Below are positions 9,145 through 17,463 of a stretch of 64,000 bases of DNA, piece after piece. The translations under genes and the position numbers were made by a program. The notes beneath the pieces were generated by a model. It saw nothing but the letters and a program-made list of their open reading frames with translations, had not been told where the DNA came from and did no database searches. Each line of letters begins with the position of its first letter. Positions within the stretch are counted from its first letter, which is position 1. The stretch covers positions 1-64,000 of the forward strand of contig JAUNSC010000015.1 of NCBI GenBank assembly GCA_030539395.1, given 5' to 3'. The stretch comes from Eubacteriales bacterium (GTDB lineage Bacteria > Bacillota > Clostridia > Lachnospirales > Lachnospiraceae).

Positions 9145-11037
9145 TTAGATACCGATTGCTTTACGTTTCTCTTCGATTCTTTCAATCATAAGATCAACCA
9201 GTTTCTCGATATCTGTTTCTACTGTATAAGCTGCTTCTACCCAGTCTCTGATACCGTCTGTCAACAGAGCTGCCACCTGATCAGAACCAGATACGTACGG
9301 ATCTACGCCAAGGAATGTATCCAGACCTGTTGCAACTACGTAATTTCCAATAGAAACTGCCTTTTCAGACATCCATTCAGGAGCACATCCTACAACCGGG
9401 AGCTGTGAAATGTTCAAACCGGAATCTTTAGCCAATTCTGCTACCAGAACCATCATACGGCTGATGTCTACACATGAACCCATGTGAAGTACCGGCGGGA
9501 TATCTGCCAGTTCACATACTCTCTTAAGACCAGCGCCGCAGAGATCTTTTGCTGCCTTGTCCATCAAACCGGCTTTTGCAGCAGCCTGAGCAGAACATCC
9601 TGATGCAACAACAATAATATCATTTGCAATCAGTTTCTTCATAAGCTCAATATGTGCATAGTCCGGACGGATCTTCGGATTGTTACATCCTACCATAGCA
9701 ACCGCCCCGCGCAGAACACCTGATGTGATACACTCGATAAGCGGTTTTGTAGTTCCCATTTCATCTACGTAAGAGTTTGCAACACCATCAAGTGTTTTAA
9801 CAATTGCTTCAACAGAATAACCAACAGTAGCTTTCTGTTTCATATCCGGAATATATACAAGATCCGGCTTTCTGTTTTCAAAGTTATCAATTGCAGTTTT
9901 TACGATTTCTTTTGCTTTTTCTGCTGCTGTTCCAACATCAAAACGGATATAGTCAGAATCCGGCATCTGTGCGATCGGTGATGTTGTGATGAATTTTGTA
10001 TGGAAGCATTTGCTAAGCGGACCAAGTGCCGGGAAAATACACTGAACGTCAACTACGATCGCTTCGCATGCGCCTGTCAATACCACATTTTCCTGCTGAA
10101 GGAAGTTACCTGCCATCGGAATACCACGGCGCATTGCAACTTCGTTAGATGTACAGCAGACACCTGATACAGTAATGCCCTTCGCACCTTTAGATTTAGC
10201 ATATGCGATCATTTCCGGATCATCTGCATATTCACAGATCATCTCGGAAAGGCTCGGGTCATGTCCATGAACAACGATATTGACATTTTCCGCAACCATA
10301 ACACCAAGGTTTGCCTCTGTATCAACAGGCTTTGGTGTTCCAAACAATACATCAGAAAATTCTGTACCTGCCATAGAACCGCCCCATCCATCAGAAAGGC
10401 CAGAACGAAGAGACTGTCTGATCAGCGCTTCCGGTTTAGAAGAACATCCCATATGGGTCATATGTAATGAACATGAAACTTCACGGTCAATTGCGCGCGG
10501 TGCAATTTCTTCTCTCTCCCAGATATCCTGTGTATGCTGCGGTGCTCTCTTTAAGAAGTTCTGATGTCCAAATACTTTTCCATATTCACCAAGAGCAAGG
10601 ACTGCCATCTCATGAGCCAGATCATAAATATCTTTTCCTTCTGTCTCAACGCCCCATTCTTTTGCAATACGGATCAATTTCTCCGGATCTTTTACCTTGT
10701 AAGCTCCGTCCGGTGCTGTATGATACAAAGTCTTACAGATTTCACGGCCATGATCTGAATGTGTTGCAGAACCGCCTGCAGTAAATTTCAGATAATTACG
10801 TGCTACGATACCATGTGCGTCACATCCGCAGATTCCTCTCGGAGCCTTCGGTGTAATACGGCAGGGACCCATTGAACAAATTCTGCAACAGATACCTGTC
10901 TCTCCAAATTTACAGTGCGGAGTCTGGTTTTTCACTCTGTACTGCCAGCCATCAGCGCCAACTTTTTTTCCTGTCTCCAGAAGCCGCGCGGTAGCCGCTT
11001 CCATTTCTTCGATTGGTGTTAACTTAAAGTCTCCCAT
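9145..11037 (-). CDS. acsA: Anaerobic carbon monoxide dehydrogenase catalytic subunit
   Basis: AcsA (CooS family) reduces CO2 to CO at the nickel-iron-sulfur C-cluster and passes CO through a tunnel to AcsB. The N-terminus has the cysteine set for the D and B clusters (HCKFGETGICCRICSMGPC, then GICGCDAHG). Further on are the C-cluster region motifs (VHGHDP near 255, GVCCTSNE near 295, GCNNPK near 445, SGCSAQAAAK near 475). At 630 residues it is of normal length. The start chosen is ATG 11037 (MGDFKL), five bases after GGAGG; a slightly longer reading begins at 11052 without a good site. Confidence 0.95.
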   Translation of the reverse strand: MGDFKLTPIEEMEAATARLLETGKKVGADGWQYRVKNQTPHCKFGETGICCRICSMGPCRITPKAPRGICGCDAHGIVARNYLKFTAGGSATHSDHGREICKTLYHTAPDGAYKVKDPEKLIRIAKEWGVETEGKDIYDLAHEMAVLALGEYGKVFGHQNFLKRAPQHTQDIWEREEIAPRAIDREVSCSLHMTHMGCSSKPEALIRQSLRSGLSDGWGGSMAGTEFSDVLFGTPKPVDTEANLGVMVAENVNIVVHGHDPSLSEMICEYADDPEMIAYAKSKGAKGITVSGVCCTSNEVAMRRGIPMAGNFLQQENVVLTGACEAIVVDVQCIFPALGPLSKCFHTKFITTSPIAQMPDSDYIRFDVGTAAEKAKEIVKTAIDNFENRKPDLVYIPDMKQKATVGYSVEAIVKTLDGVANSYVDEMGTTKPLIECITSGVLRGAVAMVGCNNPKIRPDYAHIELMKKLIANDIIVVASGCSAQAAAKAGLMDKAAKDLCGAGLKRVCELADIPPVLHMGSCVDISRMMVLVAELAKDSGLNISQLPVVGCAPEWMSEKAVSIGNYVVATGLDTFLGVDPYVSGSDQVAALLTDGIRDWVEAAYTVETDIEKLVDLMIERIEEKRKAIGI

Positions 11038-11067
11038 GTTATCCTCCTTCATTGGGTAAGCTTTATT

Positions 11068-11838
11068 TTATATTTCCAGTTTATCTATGATACTGTGAAG
11101 AGCCTGTTTAACCGGTGAACTTTCAGGGAGTTTCACCGTAGGCTTTCCGTCACAGTCATATTCAAATACCTCTGCATCATGCGGAACAACGCCAAGAAGA
11201 GTCAGTCCCTGTTTTTCAATTTCTTCTTTTGTTCCGTCATTCAGCTTTCCGTCCGGAGCGCGATTTACAATCAGCCCCATTGTCTTCGGATTTAAGCCGC
11301 ATTCTTTCACAAGCTCTGCGATCCTCCCAACCGCCTGTACTCCACGTCTGGAGCAGTCGCTTACCAGCAGAACCATATCAACCTTAGGTAATATGCCACG
11401 GCTGATATGCTCCATACCGGCCTCGTTATCTACAACCACATATGGATAATTCGGAGTCAGTTTCGCAAGCTGTGTCTGAAGCAGACCATTTACATAGCAG
11501 TAACATCCTTTTCCCTGAGTCCTTCCCATAACCAGCATATCAAAATCGTTGTCTTCCACAAGGCATCTGTTAAACATGATTTCCATGTAATCTGCTTTCG
11601 ACATACTGGCAGGTATGGGATTTTCCTTGCTGTTTTCTGCTTTTGCAACCTCCTCGCGAATCTCTCCAAGCGTCATATCAACTTCCACGCCAAGGACCTC
11701 ATTCAGATTAGAGTTTGCATCTGCGTCCACAGCAAGAACAGGGCGCTTCCCCTGTTCACAAAGATACTGGATCAGCAATCCGCATAATGTTGTTTTTCCT
11801 ACGCCGCCTTTGCCGGCAACCGCTATCGTAAATGACAT
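11068..11838 (-). CDS. cooC: CooC-type nickel-insertion ATPase (copy upstream of acsA)
   Basis: This second MinD/CooC ATPase has 256 residues, Walker A GKGGVGKTT and a C-x-C metal motif (GKGCYCYVN, near residue 112), embedded in a different surrounding from the copy at 8290-9048, so the two are diverged paralogues rather than a recent duplication. It immediately precedes acsA and follows cooT, which favours a role in maturation of the CODH C-cluster. It has a clear AAGGAG site before ATG 11838. Confidence 0.9.
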   Translation of the reverse strand: MSFTIAVAGKGGVGKTTLCGLLIQYLCEQGKRPVLAVDADANSNLNEVLGVEVDMTLGEIREEVAKAENSKENPIPASMSKADYMEIMFNRCLVEDNDFDMLVMGRTQGKGCYCYVNGLLQTQLAKLTPNYPYVVVDNEAGMEHISRGILPKVDMVLLVSDCSRRGVQAVGRIAELVKECGLNPKTMGLIVNRAPDGKLNDGTKEEIEKQGLTLLGVVPHDAEVFEYDCDGKPTVKLPESSPVKQALHSIIDKLEI

Positions 11839-11901
11839 ATGCCCATCTCCTTATTACATAACTTTCAATTTGTTTCCTACAGCACACTTCTTCGCTGCTG
11901 C

Positions 11902-12084
11902 CTAGCAGTTGATTTCAACTCTTCCCCCCGTAAGGTCCGCCATGGCTATGGTTCCCTCTATGGTTCTTTGTTCACCCATCACATCAGTAAGGGTGATCCG
12001 CTTACCATTCACTTCTATTTTGCTGACATACTCTAAAATAATACTGTCAGGCTGATTTACATTTACAACAGTTGCCAGACACAT
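11902..12084 (-). CDS. cooT: CooT-family small nickel-binding protein
   Basis: This 60-residue protein starts MCLATVV; Cys2 is the nickel ligand known for CooT, a small homodimeric all-beta protein used in CODH maturation. The pattern of short beta strands (SKIEVNGKRITLTDV, then RTIEGTIAMADL) fits the family. It has an AGGAGG site and sits between the His-rich gene and cooC, as expected for a nickel-handling set at the front of a CODH operon. Confidence 0.88.
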   Translation of the reverse strand: MCLATVVNVNQPDSIILEYVSKIEVNGKRITLTDVMGEQRTIEGTIAMADLTGGRVEINC

Positions 12085-12108
12085 TTAAACCGCCTCCTGC
12101 AATTTTAA

Positions 12109-12558
12109 TTATTCTTCCAACAGTGATAATGCAAGACCCAGATACAAATTCCCTTTCTGGAATTCATCAACAGCTTTGCGAATCTGCTGCGCTGCTTTTT
12201 CCTGTCCATCAGATATAAGCTTTTCCGCCATCTGATCCAGCTCCGCTGCATGATGAGTATTATGATCCAACATATACTTCAGAAGTGCTGCATTTTTGTT
12301 TCCCGGAGCCGTCTGCTCTTCGTGATTATGGCAATGTCCGCCAGCACAATGGGAATGCTCCCCGTGGTTATGACAATGCCCGTCACCTTCATGGCTATGA
12401 CAGCAATCTCCGGATTCTTCATGGCTGTGATCATGAACATCTTCATGTCCATGTTCATGGCTGTGTGCATGGCTGTGCTCATACGTATGGGTATGAGTAT
12501 GTTCATGCTCATGTGCATGGCTAAAAACATTGCCATTTTCATCCTTAATGATATGCAA
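12109..12558 (-). CDS. Histidine-rich metal-binding protein, first gene of the acs operon
   Basis: The 149-residue protein has about 26 histidines in its first ~80 residues, mostly as His-x-His alternation, plus Cys-rich bits (GDCCHSH, HSHCAGGHCHNH). The last ~65 residues form a predicted helical domain with HNTHH and repeated Ala/Glu/Gln helices. This looks like a nickel store or chaperone, analogous in role to CooJ but not evidently homologous. The start is TTG at 12558, eight bases after AGGAGG. It is the first gene after the promoter at 12632-12660, so nickel handling is made first. Metal choice is inferred from the neighbours. Confidence 0.8.
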   Translation of the reverse strand: MHIIKDENGNVFSHAHEHEHTHTHTYEHSHAHSHEHGHEDVHDHSHEESGDCCHSHEGDGHCHNHGEHSHCAGGHCHNHEEQTAPGNKNAALLKYMLDHNTHHAAELDQMAEKLISDGQEKAAQQIRKAVDEFQKGNLYLGLALSLLEE

Positions 12559-12601
12559 TAGGCCGACCTCCTTTCGGAAAGATATTGTTAATTTTTTGAC
12601 A

Positions 12602-12617
12602 GATACGTATACGTATC
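12602..12617. promoter_or_regulatory. Perfect 16-base palindrome, likely operator of the acs operon
   Basis: GATACGTATACGTATC is a perfect palindrome lying just downstream of the predicted transcription start (about +8 to +23) of the acs operon promoter and 44 bases before the first start codon. Its form fits a dimeric repressor site. No regulator gene is adjacent, so the protein is unknown. Confidence 0.6.
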
Positions 12618-12631
12618 CCCACTATAGGGAT

Positions 12632-12660
12632 ATTATAGCACAAGCAATTTCAAACCACAA
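12632..12660 (-). promoter_or_regulatory. Predicted sigma-A promoter of the acs operon
   Basis: On the minus strand TTGTGG (complement of 12655-12660), 17 bases, then TATAAT (complement of 12632-12637). It precedes the His-rich gene and is the only good promoter I see for the Wood-Ljungdahl genes down to fhs. Confidence 0.7.
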
Positions 12661-12688
12661 CAAAGAAATTGTACTTTCGGAAATACAA

Positions 12689-12726
12689 AAAAAGGCAAAA
12701 CTGTCTTACAACAATTCTGCCTTTTT
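12689..12726 (-). terminator. Terminator of the ABC transporter operon
   Basis: A nine-base stem, AAAAAGGCA (12689-12697) with TGCCTTTTT (12718-12726), followed on the minus strand by a T run. It lies 59 bases after the ATPase gene stops and just before the acs promoter, separating the two operons; the A/T tails would let it work in both directions. Confidence 0.75.
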
Positions 12727-12784
12727 ATCTGGTACTAAATGCTCAGCCAAAACATGTACCTGCTTTTTAAAAATATAATCATGC

Positions 12785-13579
12785 TCATGCCAACATCATT
12801 CTGTCATTCGCAAACTCGCCTCCGCTGGCCTGCTCAAATTTTGCGAGCAAATCAGACACCTTAAGGTTTTTCTTTTCCTCTCCCGCAACATCATATATAA
12901 TCCTGCCCTCATGCATCATGATCAGGCGATTTCCATGTGCAATGGCATCCTTCATGTTATGAGTGATCATAATCGCCGTCAGATTATCCCTCGCAATGAT
13001 CTTATCCGTTGCTTCCAGAACCTTCGCTGCAGTTTTGGGATCCAGTGCAGCTGTATGCTCATCCAGAAGAAGAAGTTTCGGTTTTTTCAGCGTTGCCATC
13101 AAAAGCGTTAACGCCTGACGCTGCCCGCCGGAAAGAAGCCCCACTTTTGCTGTCAGCCGGTCCTCAAGACCCAGATCAAGAATCTTTAATTTTTCTTTAT
13201 AGCGTTCACGTTCTGCCGAATTTATACCGCTTTTGAGTGTACGATGAAGTCCGCGTCTTGATGCTAAAGCCAGATTTTCTTCAATCTGCATACTTGCCGC
13301 TGTTCCTGTCATCGGATCCTGAAATACACGTCCAAGATATTTTGCACGTTTATACTCCGGTAAACGTGTAACATTAACTCCATCAATGATAATTTCTCCT
13401 TCATCAATAGGCCATACACCGGCAATCGCATTTAGAGTTGTTGATTTTCCAGCACCATTTCCGCCGATAACCGTTACAAAATCACCCTCATTTAATGACA
13501 GATCCACACCGTCCAATGCTTTTTTCTCATTAACTGTACCCGGATTAAATGTCTTTTTGATTCCAATCAGTTTAAGCAC
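12785..13579 (-). CDS. ABC transporter ATP-binding protein (importer, substrate unknown)
   Basis: This 264-residue ATPase has Walker A GGNGAGKST, the signature LLSGGQRQAL and Walker B LLLLDEHTAALD. It powers the importer formed with the permease and binding protein upstream. The best start is GTG 13579 (reading LKLIGIKKTF), with AGGAGG upstream and an 8-base overlap with the permease stop; a longer reading starts at 13660 but its extra residues look unrelated. The three-gene set resembles the TrpXYZ-like importers with an ABC_sub_bind (PF04392) protein, some of which take up aromatic amino acids; the substrate here is not shown. Confidence 0.85.
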   Translation of the reverse strand: MLKLIGIKKTFNPGTVNEKKALDGVDLSLNEGDFVTVIGGNGAGKSTTLNAIAGVWPIDEGEIIIDGVNVTRLPEYKRAKYLGRVFQDPMTGTAASMQIEENLALASRRGLHRTLKSGINSAERERYKEKLKILDLGLEDRLTAKVGLLSGGQRQALTLLMATLKKPKLLLLDEHTAALDPKTAAKVLEATDKIIARDNLTAIMITHNMKDAIAHGNRLIMMHEGRIIYDVAGEEKKNLKVSDLLAKFEQASGGEFANDRMMLA

Positions 13580-14501
13580 GTCCGGCACCTCCTTTTTTTG
13601 AAACCTTCGTAAAATATTTTCCCTTAAGATAAGGCACTGCCAGGAATACTGCCACCACAAGTGCCGACAGCAATTTTAAGTCGTTGGAATTTAATCCAAG
13701 CCAGAGCACAAACTGTAATACCAGATAATAAATGATGGCACCTAATGCAACCGCCAAAAGCTTTCCTGCAAAGTTACGTGTAAACTTGCCGAACAAAACC
13801 TGACCGATAATGACCGCAGCAAGTCCGATAACAATAGCTCCGCGTCCCATATTTACATCCGCAAATCCCTGATACTGTGCATAAAGTCCGCTTGCCAGTG
13901 CAACAATACCATTAGAGAGCATCAAACCTATTATTTTTCCCGTATTTGTGTTGATTCCCTGGGCTCTCGACATATTCGGATTAGATCCTGTCGCACGGAT
14001 CGCACAGCCCAGCTCTGTCCCAAAAAACCAGTACAGGGCCAAAACAATGACCAAAATAAAAATCGCAACCACAAAAATCGTATTTTTATAAACAGGCACT
14101 CCTTTAATATTACGCAGCGATACAATCAACGGATACTTATCCACACTGATTGCCTGATTTGCCTTGCCGCCCATAATACGGAGATTCACCGAATAGAGGC
14201 CAAGCTGTGTCAGGATTCCTGACAAAATTGCGGGGATCCCCATGGCAGTATGAAAAATACCGGTGACCAGTCCCGCCAGCATTCCAACTGCAAACGCGCA
14301 AAGCAGAGAAACCGGTGCAGAAAAGCCATTCAGCATCATAATAACGCAGACCGCTCCCCCTGTACACATCGTCCCATCTACCGTTAAATCCGCTAAATCC
14401 AGAATTTTGTAGGTAATATACACTCCGATTGCCATAATACCCCATATAAGTCCCTGAGCACAAGCGCCCGGAAGTGCATTAAAAAGTGTTCCTATATTCA
14501 C
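13572..14501 (-). CDS. ABC transporter permease
   Basis: This 309-residue membrane protein has about eight to nine hydrophobic segments and resembles the LivH/LivM-like permeases paired with ABC_sub_bind proteins (GSNPNMSRAQGIN is a typical cytoplasmic loop contacting the ATPase). The start is GTG at 14501 after AGGAGG. It overlaps the ATPase gene by eight bases, so translation is coupled, and is separated from the binding protein by a strong hairpin. Confidence 0.85.
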   Translation of the reverse strand: MNIGTLFNALPGACAQGLIWGIMAIGVYITYKILDLADLTVDGTMCTGGAVCVIMMLNGFSAPVSLLCAFAVGMLAGLVTGIFHTAMGIPAILSGILTQLGLYSVNLRIMGGKANQAISVDKYPLIVSLRNIKGVPVYKNTIFVVAIFILVIVLALYWFFGTELGCAIRATGSNPNMSRAQGINTNTGKIIGLMLSNGIVALASGLYAQYQGFADVNMGRGAIVIGLAAVIIGQVLFGKFTRNFAGKLLAVALGAIIYYLVLQFVLWLGLNSNDLKLLSALVVAVFLAVPYLKGKYFTKVSKKGGAGRA

Positions 14502-14522
14502 AGCTCTTTCCTCCTGAAAAAC

Positions 14523-14534
14523 GGGTAATTACCC
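14523..14534. repeat. 12-base palindrome before the permease gene
   Basis: GGGTAATTACCC is a perfect palindrome between the intercistronic hairpin and the permease start. It could be a protein site or chance; no function is evident. Confidence 0.35.
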
Positions 14535-14549
14535 AAGTAAATAAACAAA

Positions 14550-14604
14550 GGGCTGCCACAAGCCCACCAAAACAGTTTTACTGTTTTTGCACTTGTGGCA
14601 GTCC
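14550..14604 (-). terminator. Intercistronic hairpin between binding protein and permease genes
   Basis: Arms GGGCTGCCACAAG (14550-14562) and CTTGTGGCAGTCC (14592-14604) pair almost perfectly (one G-T), and an inner AAAACAG/CTGTTTT pair (14569-14575, 14581-14587) extends the structure. There is no long T run after it, so it may stop only part of transcription or protect the upstream mRNA, a common way to make more binding protein than membrane subunits. Confidence 0.65.
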
Positions 14605-14622
14605 ACATCAATATTTCTTTTC

Positions 14623-15660
14623 TTACGCTTCTGTCTCAGCTTCTGCTTCCTCTGCTGTTTCAGATTCTGCTGCTTCTGCTTCTTCTTCCTCAGCACCAAT
14701 TGCTTCATATTCTTCCGGAATTGTTACACCAAGCGCTTCTGCTCTTTCCGGAACATATTTTTTAACAAACTGCGGAGCAAACTCAACCGGCATTGTAGTA
14801 ATATCAGCACCGTTTACAAGAATTTCGTAAGCCATTTCACCGGTCTTGTAACCGATATCATAGTAGCTGATGGAAAGTGTTGCAATACCACATCCTTCAC
14901 AGATACCTTCTTCACCTGCAATGATCGGAATACCTGCCGGTTCACAGATATTGTTGATAATTTCTGTATTAGATGCCGCCGTATTGTCGGTCGGAACATA
15001 GATTGCATCACATTCACCCGCTGCTGTTGTTGTAATAGATGCAAGATCATTGGAATCTGCAAATGTATATACGTTGCATGTAACACCTGCTTCTTCAAGA
15101 GCGGCCTTTACTGTATCTGCCTGATATACAGAGTTTGGTTCTGCTGAACAGTACAGAAGACCTACCGTTTTTGCATCCGGAAGAAGTTCCGCAAACATTG
15201 CGGCCTGCTGATCAAGGGGAGCAAGGTCGGATGTACCGGAAATATTCTTTCCTGTAGTGCCTGTCCACTCTTCATCCGGAATATCAAGTGCAACATTATA
15301 TACAGAAATAGATGTACCCAGAATAGGAATATCTGCTGTAGCTGCTGCTGCAGCCTGCAGAGAAGCCGTTGCATTTGCCATGATCAGATCAACTTCATTA
15401 GAAACGAACTGATTTACGATCGTTGCACATGTTGCGGAATCGCCTGAAGCATTCTGTTCATCAATAACAACTTTGTCACCAAGCTTTTCTGTCAATGCAT
15501 CTTTAAATCCCTGTGTTGCAGCGTCAAGCGCCGGATGCTGTACCAGCTGGCAGATGCCTACATTATAGGTTTCTTCTTCTGCGTTTGCAGCAAAACCAAA
15601 TGAAGCAACCATAGAAAGTGTCATTCCTGCTGCAAGTACTTTTGAAAATACTTTTTTCAT
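14623..15660 (-). CDS. ABC transporter substrate-binding protein (ABC_sub_bind type)
   Basis: This 345-residue extracellular protein begins with a signal peptide (MKKVFSKVLAAGMTLSMVAS, with likely cleavage after ANA) and has a two-lobe periplasmic-binding-like fold with motifs such as QHPALDAATQGFKDAL and LGTSISVYN that fit the PF04392 family. No lipobox cysteine is seen, unusual for a Gram-positive binding protein that needs membrane attachment. The last ~25 residues are a Glu/Ala tail. It is the first gene of the operon, with a good promoter 65 bases upstream. The substrate is unknown. Confidence 0.85.
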   Translation of the reverse strand: MKKVFSKVLAAGMTLSMVASFGFAANAEEETYNVGICQLVQHPALDAATQGFKDALTEKLGDKVVIDEQNASGDSATCATIVNQFVSNEVDLIMANATASLQAAAAATADIPILGTSISVYNVALDIPDEEWTGTTGKNISGTSDLAPLDQQAAMFAELLPDAKTVGLLYCSAEPNSVYQADTVKAALEEAGVTCNVYTFADSNDLASITTTAAGECDAIYVPTDNTAASNTEIINNICEPAGIPIIAGEEGICEGCGIATLSISYYDIGYKTGEMAYEILVNGADITTMPVEFAPQFVKKYVPERAEALGVTIPEEYEAIGAEEEEAEAAESETAEEAEAETEA

Positions 15661-15695
15661 TACTAATCTCCTCTTTTCTTATAAAATGTTTTTCT

Positions 15696-15713
15696 GCTTT
15701 AACGTTTTAAAGC
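15696..15713. promoter_or_regulatory. Inverted repeat in the leader of the ABC transporter operon
   Basis: GCTTTAA-CGTT-TTAAAGC sits between the predicted transcription start and the ribosome binding site of the binding-protein gene. It could be an operator or a small RNA hairpin. Confidence 0.4.
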
Positions 15714-15724
15714 ACGTTAGTAAA

Positions 15725-15753
15725 AATATACACCAACTCACACAAATCGTCAA
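15725..15753 (-). promoter_or_regulatory. Predicted promoter of the ABC transporter operon
   Basis: Minus-strand TTGACG (15748-15753), 17 bases, TATATT (15725-15730). Confidence 0.65.
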
Positions 15754-15787
15754 GATAAATGTTCATTTTACCGAAAATAACTGCATC

Positions 15788-16795
15788 CTACCACTGGTAA
15801 TCTTCACTTTCGTCTTTTCTGTCGCGAAGCATCAATTCTTTCACCGCTTCATCCGCTTTCTTGCCCTGGAACAGAATTTCATTTACCTGCTCCACAATAG
15901 GCATCTCCACATGAAATTTACGCGATAATCCAAGTGCCGCCTTTGCAGAATAAACTCCCTCCACAATCATTTTGACTTCAGCCATAGCCTGTTCCATTGT
16001 ATAGCCTTTTCCAATAAGATATCCGGCTTTGCGGTTACGGCTGTGTACACTGGCACAGGTAACGATCAGGTCACCAATTCCTGTAAGACCGTAAAAAGTC
16101 TCCTGTCGGCCGCCCATCGCTGTTCCAAGTCTTGCAATCTCGGTAATTCCTCTCGTAATCAGTGCAGCTTTCGTATTATCCCCATAGCCAAGTCCGTCTG
16201 CCATGCCGGCTGCAAGAGCAATTACATTTTTCAAAGCGCCCCCCAGCTCAATTCCAAGCATATCCGAACTTGTGTATACACGGAAAACCGGACTGGTAAA
16301 TATATTCTGAAGATAATCTGCCGTCGCCTTATCTTTTGCTCCTGCAACACACGTTGTCGGCAGTCCGCGCCCGACTTCCTCCGCATGGCTGGGGCCGGAC
16401 AAAACTGCTGCATTTGCCTGCGGGATTTCTTCCTGCACAATATCTGTCAGTGTATCAAATGTATTGTCTTCCACACCCTTTGCCACATTTACGATCAGCT
16501 GTCCTTCTTTAACATATGGTTTCAGCATCCTGCAGGTACTTCTTGTATAGGGAGACGGTACTGCAAGTATCATGACATCTTTATCCTGCGCGATCTCCTC
16601 TATACTGTCTGTAAAAGTCATATCCTCCGGCAGTTTAACCCCAGGCAGTTTCGATTCATGTTCCCGTTTTTCTCTCAGCATTTCCACTTCTTCTTTGATA
16701 ATGGACCAGACAGCCACCTCATGATCATTGTTATGAAGAAGTACGGAAAGAGCGATTCCCCAGCTGCCGGCACCAACAATACCAATCTTTGCCAC
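15788..16795 (-). CDS. gpsA: NAD(P)-dependent glycerol-3-phosphate dehydrogenase
   Basis: GpsA reduces dihydroxyacetone phosphate to sn-glycerol-3-phosphate for phospholipid synthesis. The 335-residue protein has the N-terminal Rossmann motif GIVGAGSWG, the SGPSHAEEV motif near residue 138 and GGALKNVIALAAG near 185, which contains the catalytic lysine. The start is GTG 16795, eight bases after AGGAGG. It follows plsY by 16 bases, so the enzyme that makes glycerol-3-phosphate and the one that acylates it are co-expressed. Confidence 0.95.
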   Translation of the reverse strand: MAKIGIVGAGSWGIALSVLLHNNDHEVAVWSIIKEEVEMLREKREHESKLPGVKLPEDMTFTDSIEEIAQDKDVMILAVPSPYTRSTCRMLKPYVKEGQLIVNVAKGVEDNTFDTLTDIVQEEIPQANAAVLSGPSHAEEVGRGLPTTCVAGAKDKATADYLQNIFTSPVFRVYTSSDMLGIELGGALKNVIALAAGMADGLGYGDNTKAALITRGITEIARLGTAMGGRQETFYGLTGIGDLIVTCASVHSRNRKAGYLIGKGYTMEQAMAEVKMIVEGVYSAKAALGLSRKFHVEMPIVEQVNEILFQGKKADEAVKELMLRDRKDESEDYQW

Positions 16796-16811
16796 AATAA
16801 TTACCTCCTGA

Positions 16812-17462
16812 CTATTTTTTGTTTTTCTTTAGTAAATAGGTTTTTCTTTCTGTCCCAGAAAGCAGTCGTTTTATATTTTCCCGATGTTTCCAAAATGCCA
16901 TAAGCGCCAGAAACAACGCCACGACATACATTTCAGTCAAATGCCCCTGTTCCATATGGAAATATCCCATCTGTCCTAAAATCGGCAGTTCTATCAAGAT
17001 TCCCACATACACAAGCAGGGAACCCAGTGATACGTAATGCGTAGTCAAAAATATGGAGAAAAATATGATGATTCCGCAAATTGCCATAATCGGGTTAAAA
17101 GAAAGCACAAGCCCTGCCGTTGCGGCAATTCCTTTTCCGCCCCGGAAACCCAGATAAAACGGAAAATTGTGGCCAAGAATTACACCTGCCGCACCATATA
17201 ATGACAAGAGCGGCAGAATATCTTCATGGCTTTTTGCAAACACAACACGCACAATCGCAACTGCAAGAACACATTTCAGGCAGTCTCCCGCAAATGTCAT
17301 CAGCCCCGCCTTTGTTCCCATAGTCCGCAGCATATTTGTCGTGCCTGCATTTCCGCTTCCGTAATCCCGAATATCAATTCCATGCATTCTTCCGATAATG
17401 TAGCTTGTCTGGAACAGTCCCAGAATATAACCAATTAAAATACATATAAGGCGAACTGTCAT
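16812..17462 (-). CDS. plsY: Acyl-phosphate:glycerol-3-phosphate acyltransferase
   Basis: PlsY transfers the acyl group from acyl-phosphate (made by PlsX, at 35559-36575 here) to glycerol-3-phosphate, giving lysophosphatidate. It is a 216-residue membrane protein with about five helices and the family motifs SGNAGTTNMLR, GHNFPFYLGFRGGKGIA and a SLGSLLVY segment. The start chosen is ATG 17462, one base after the der stop codon and preceded by GGAG; an upstream ATG at 17489 would overlap der and lacks a site. Confidence 0.93.
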   Translation of the reverse strand: MTVRLICILIGYILGLFQTSYIIGRMHGIDIRDYGSGNAGTTNMLRTMGTKAGLMTFAGDCLKCVLAVAIVRVVFAKSHEDILPLLSLYGAAGVILGHNFPFYLGFRGGKGIAATAGLVLSFNPIMAICGIIIFFSIFLTTHYVSLGSLLVYVGILIELPILGQMGYFHMEQGHLTEMYVVALFLALMAFWKHRENIKRLLSGTERKTYLLKKNKK

Positions 17463-17463
17463 T

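Noticed and set aside
12250-12561. Met-rich open frames opposite and out of frame with the His-rich gene
   Set aside because: They follow from CAT-rich histidine codons read on the other strand (ATG) or in another frame; no start signals.
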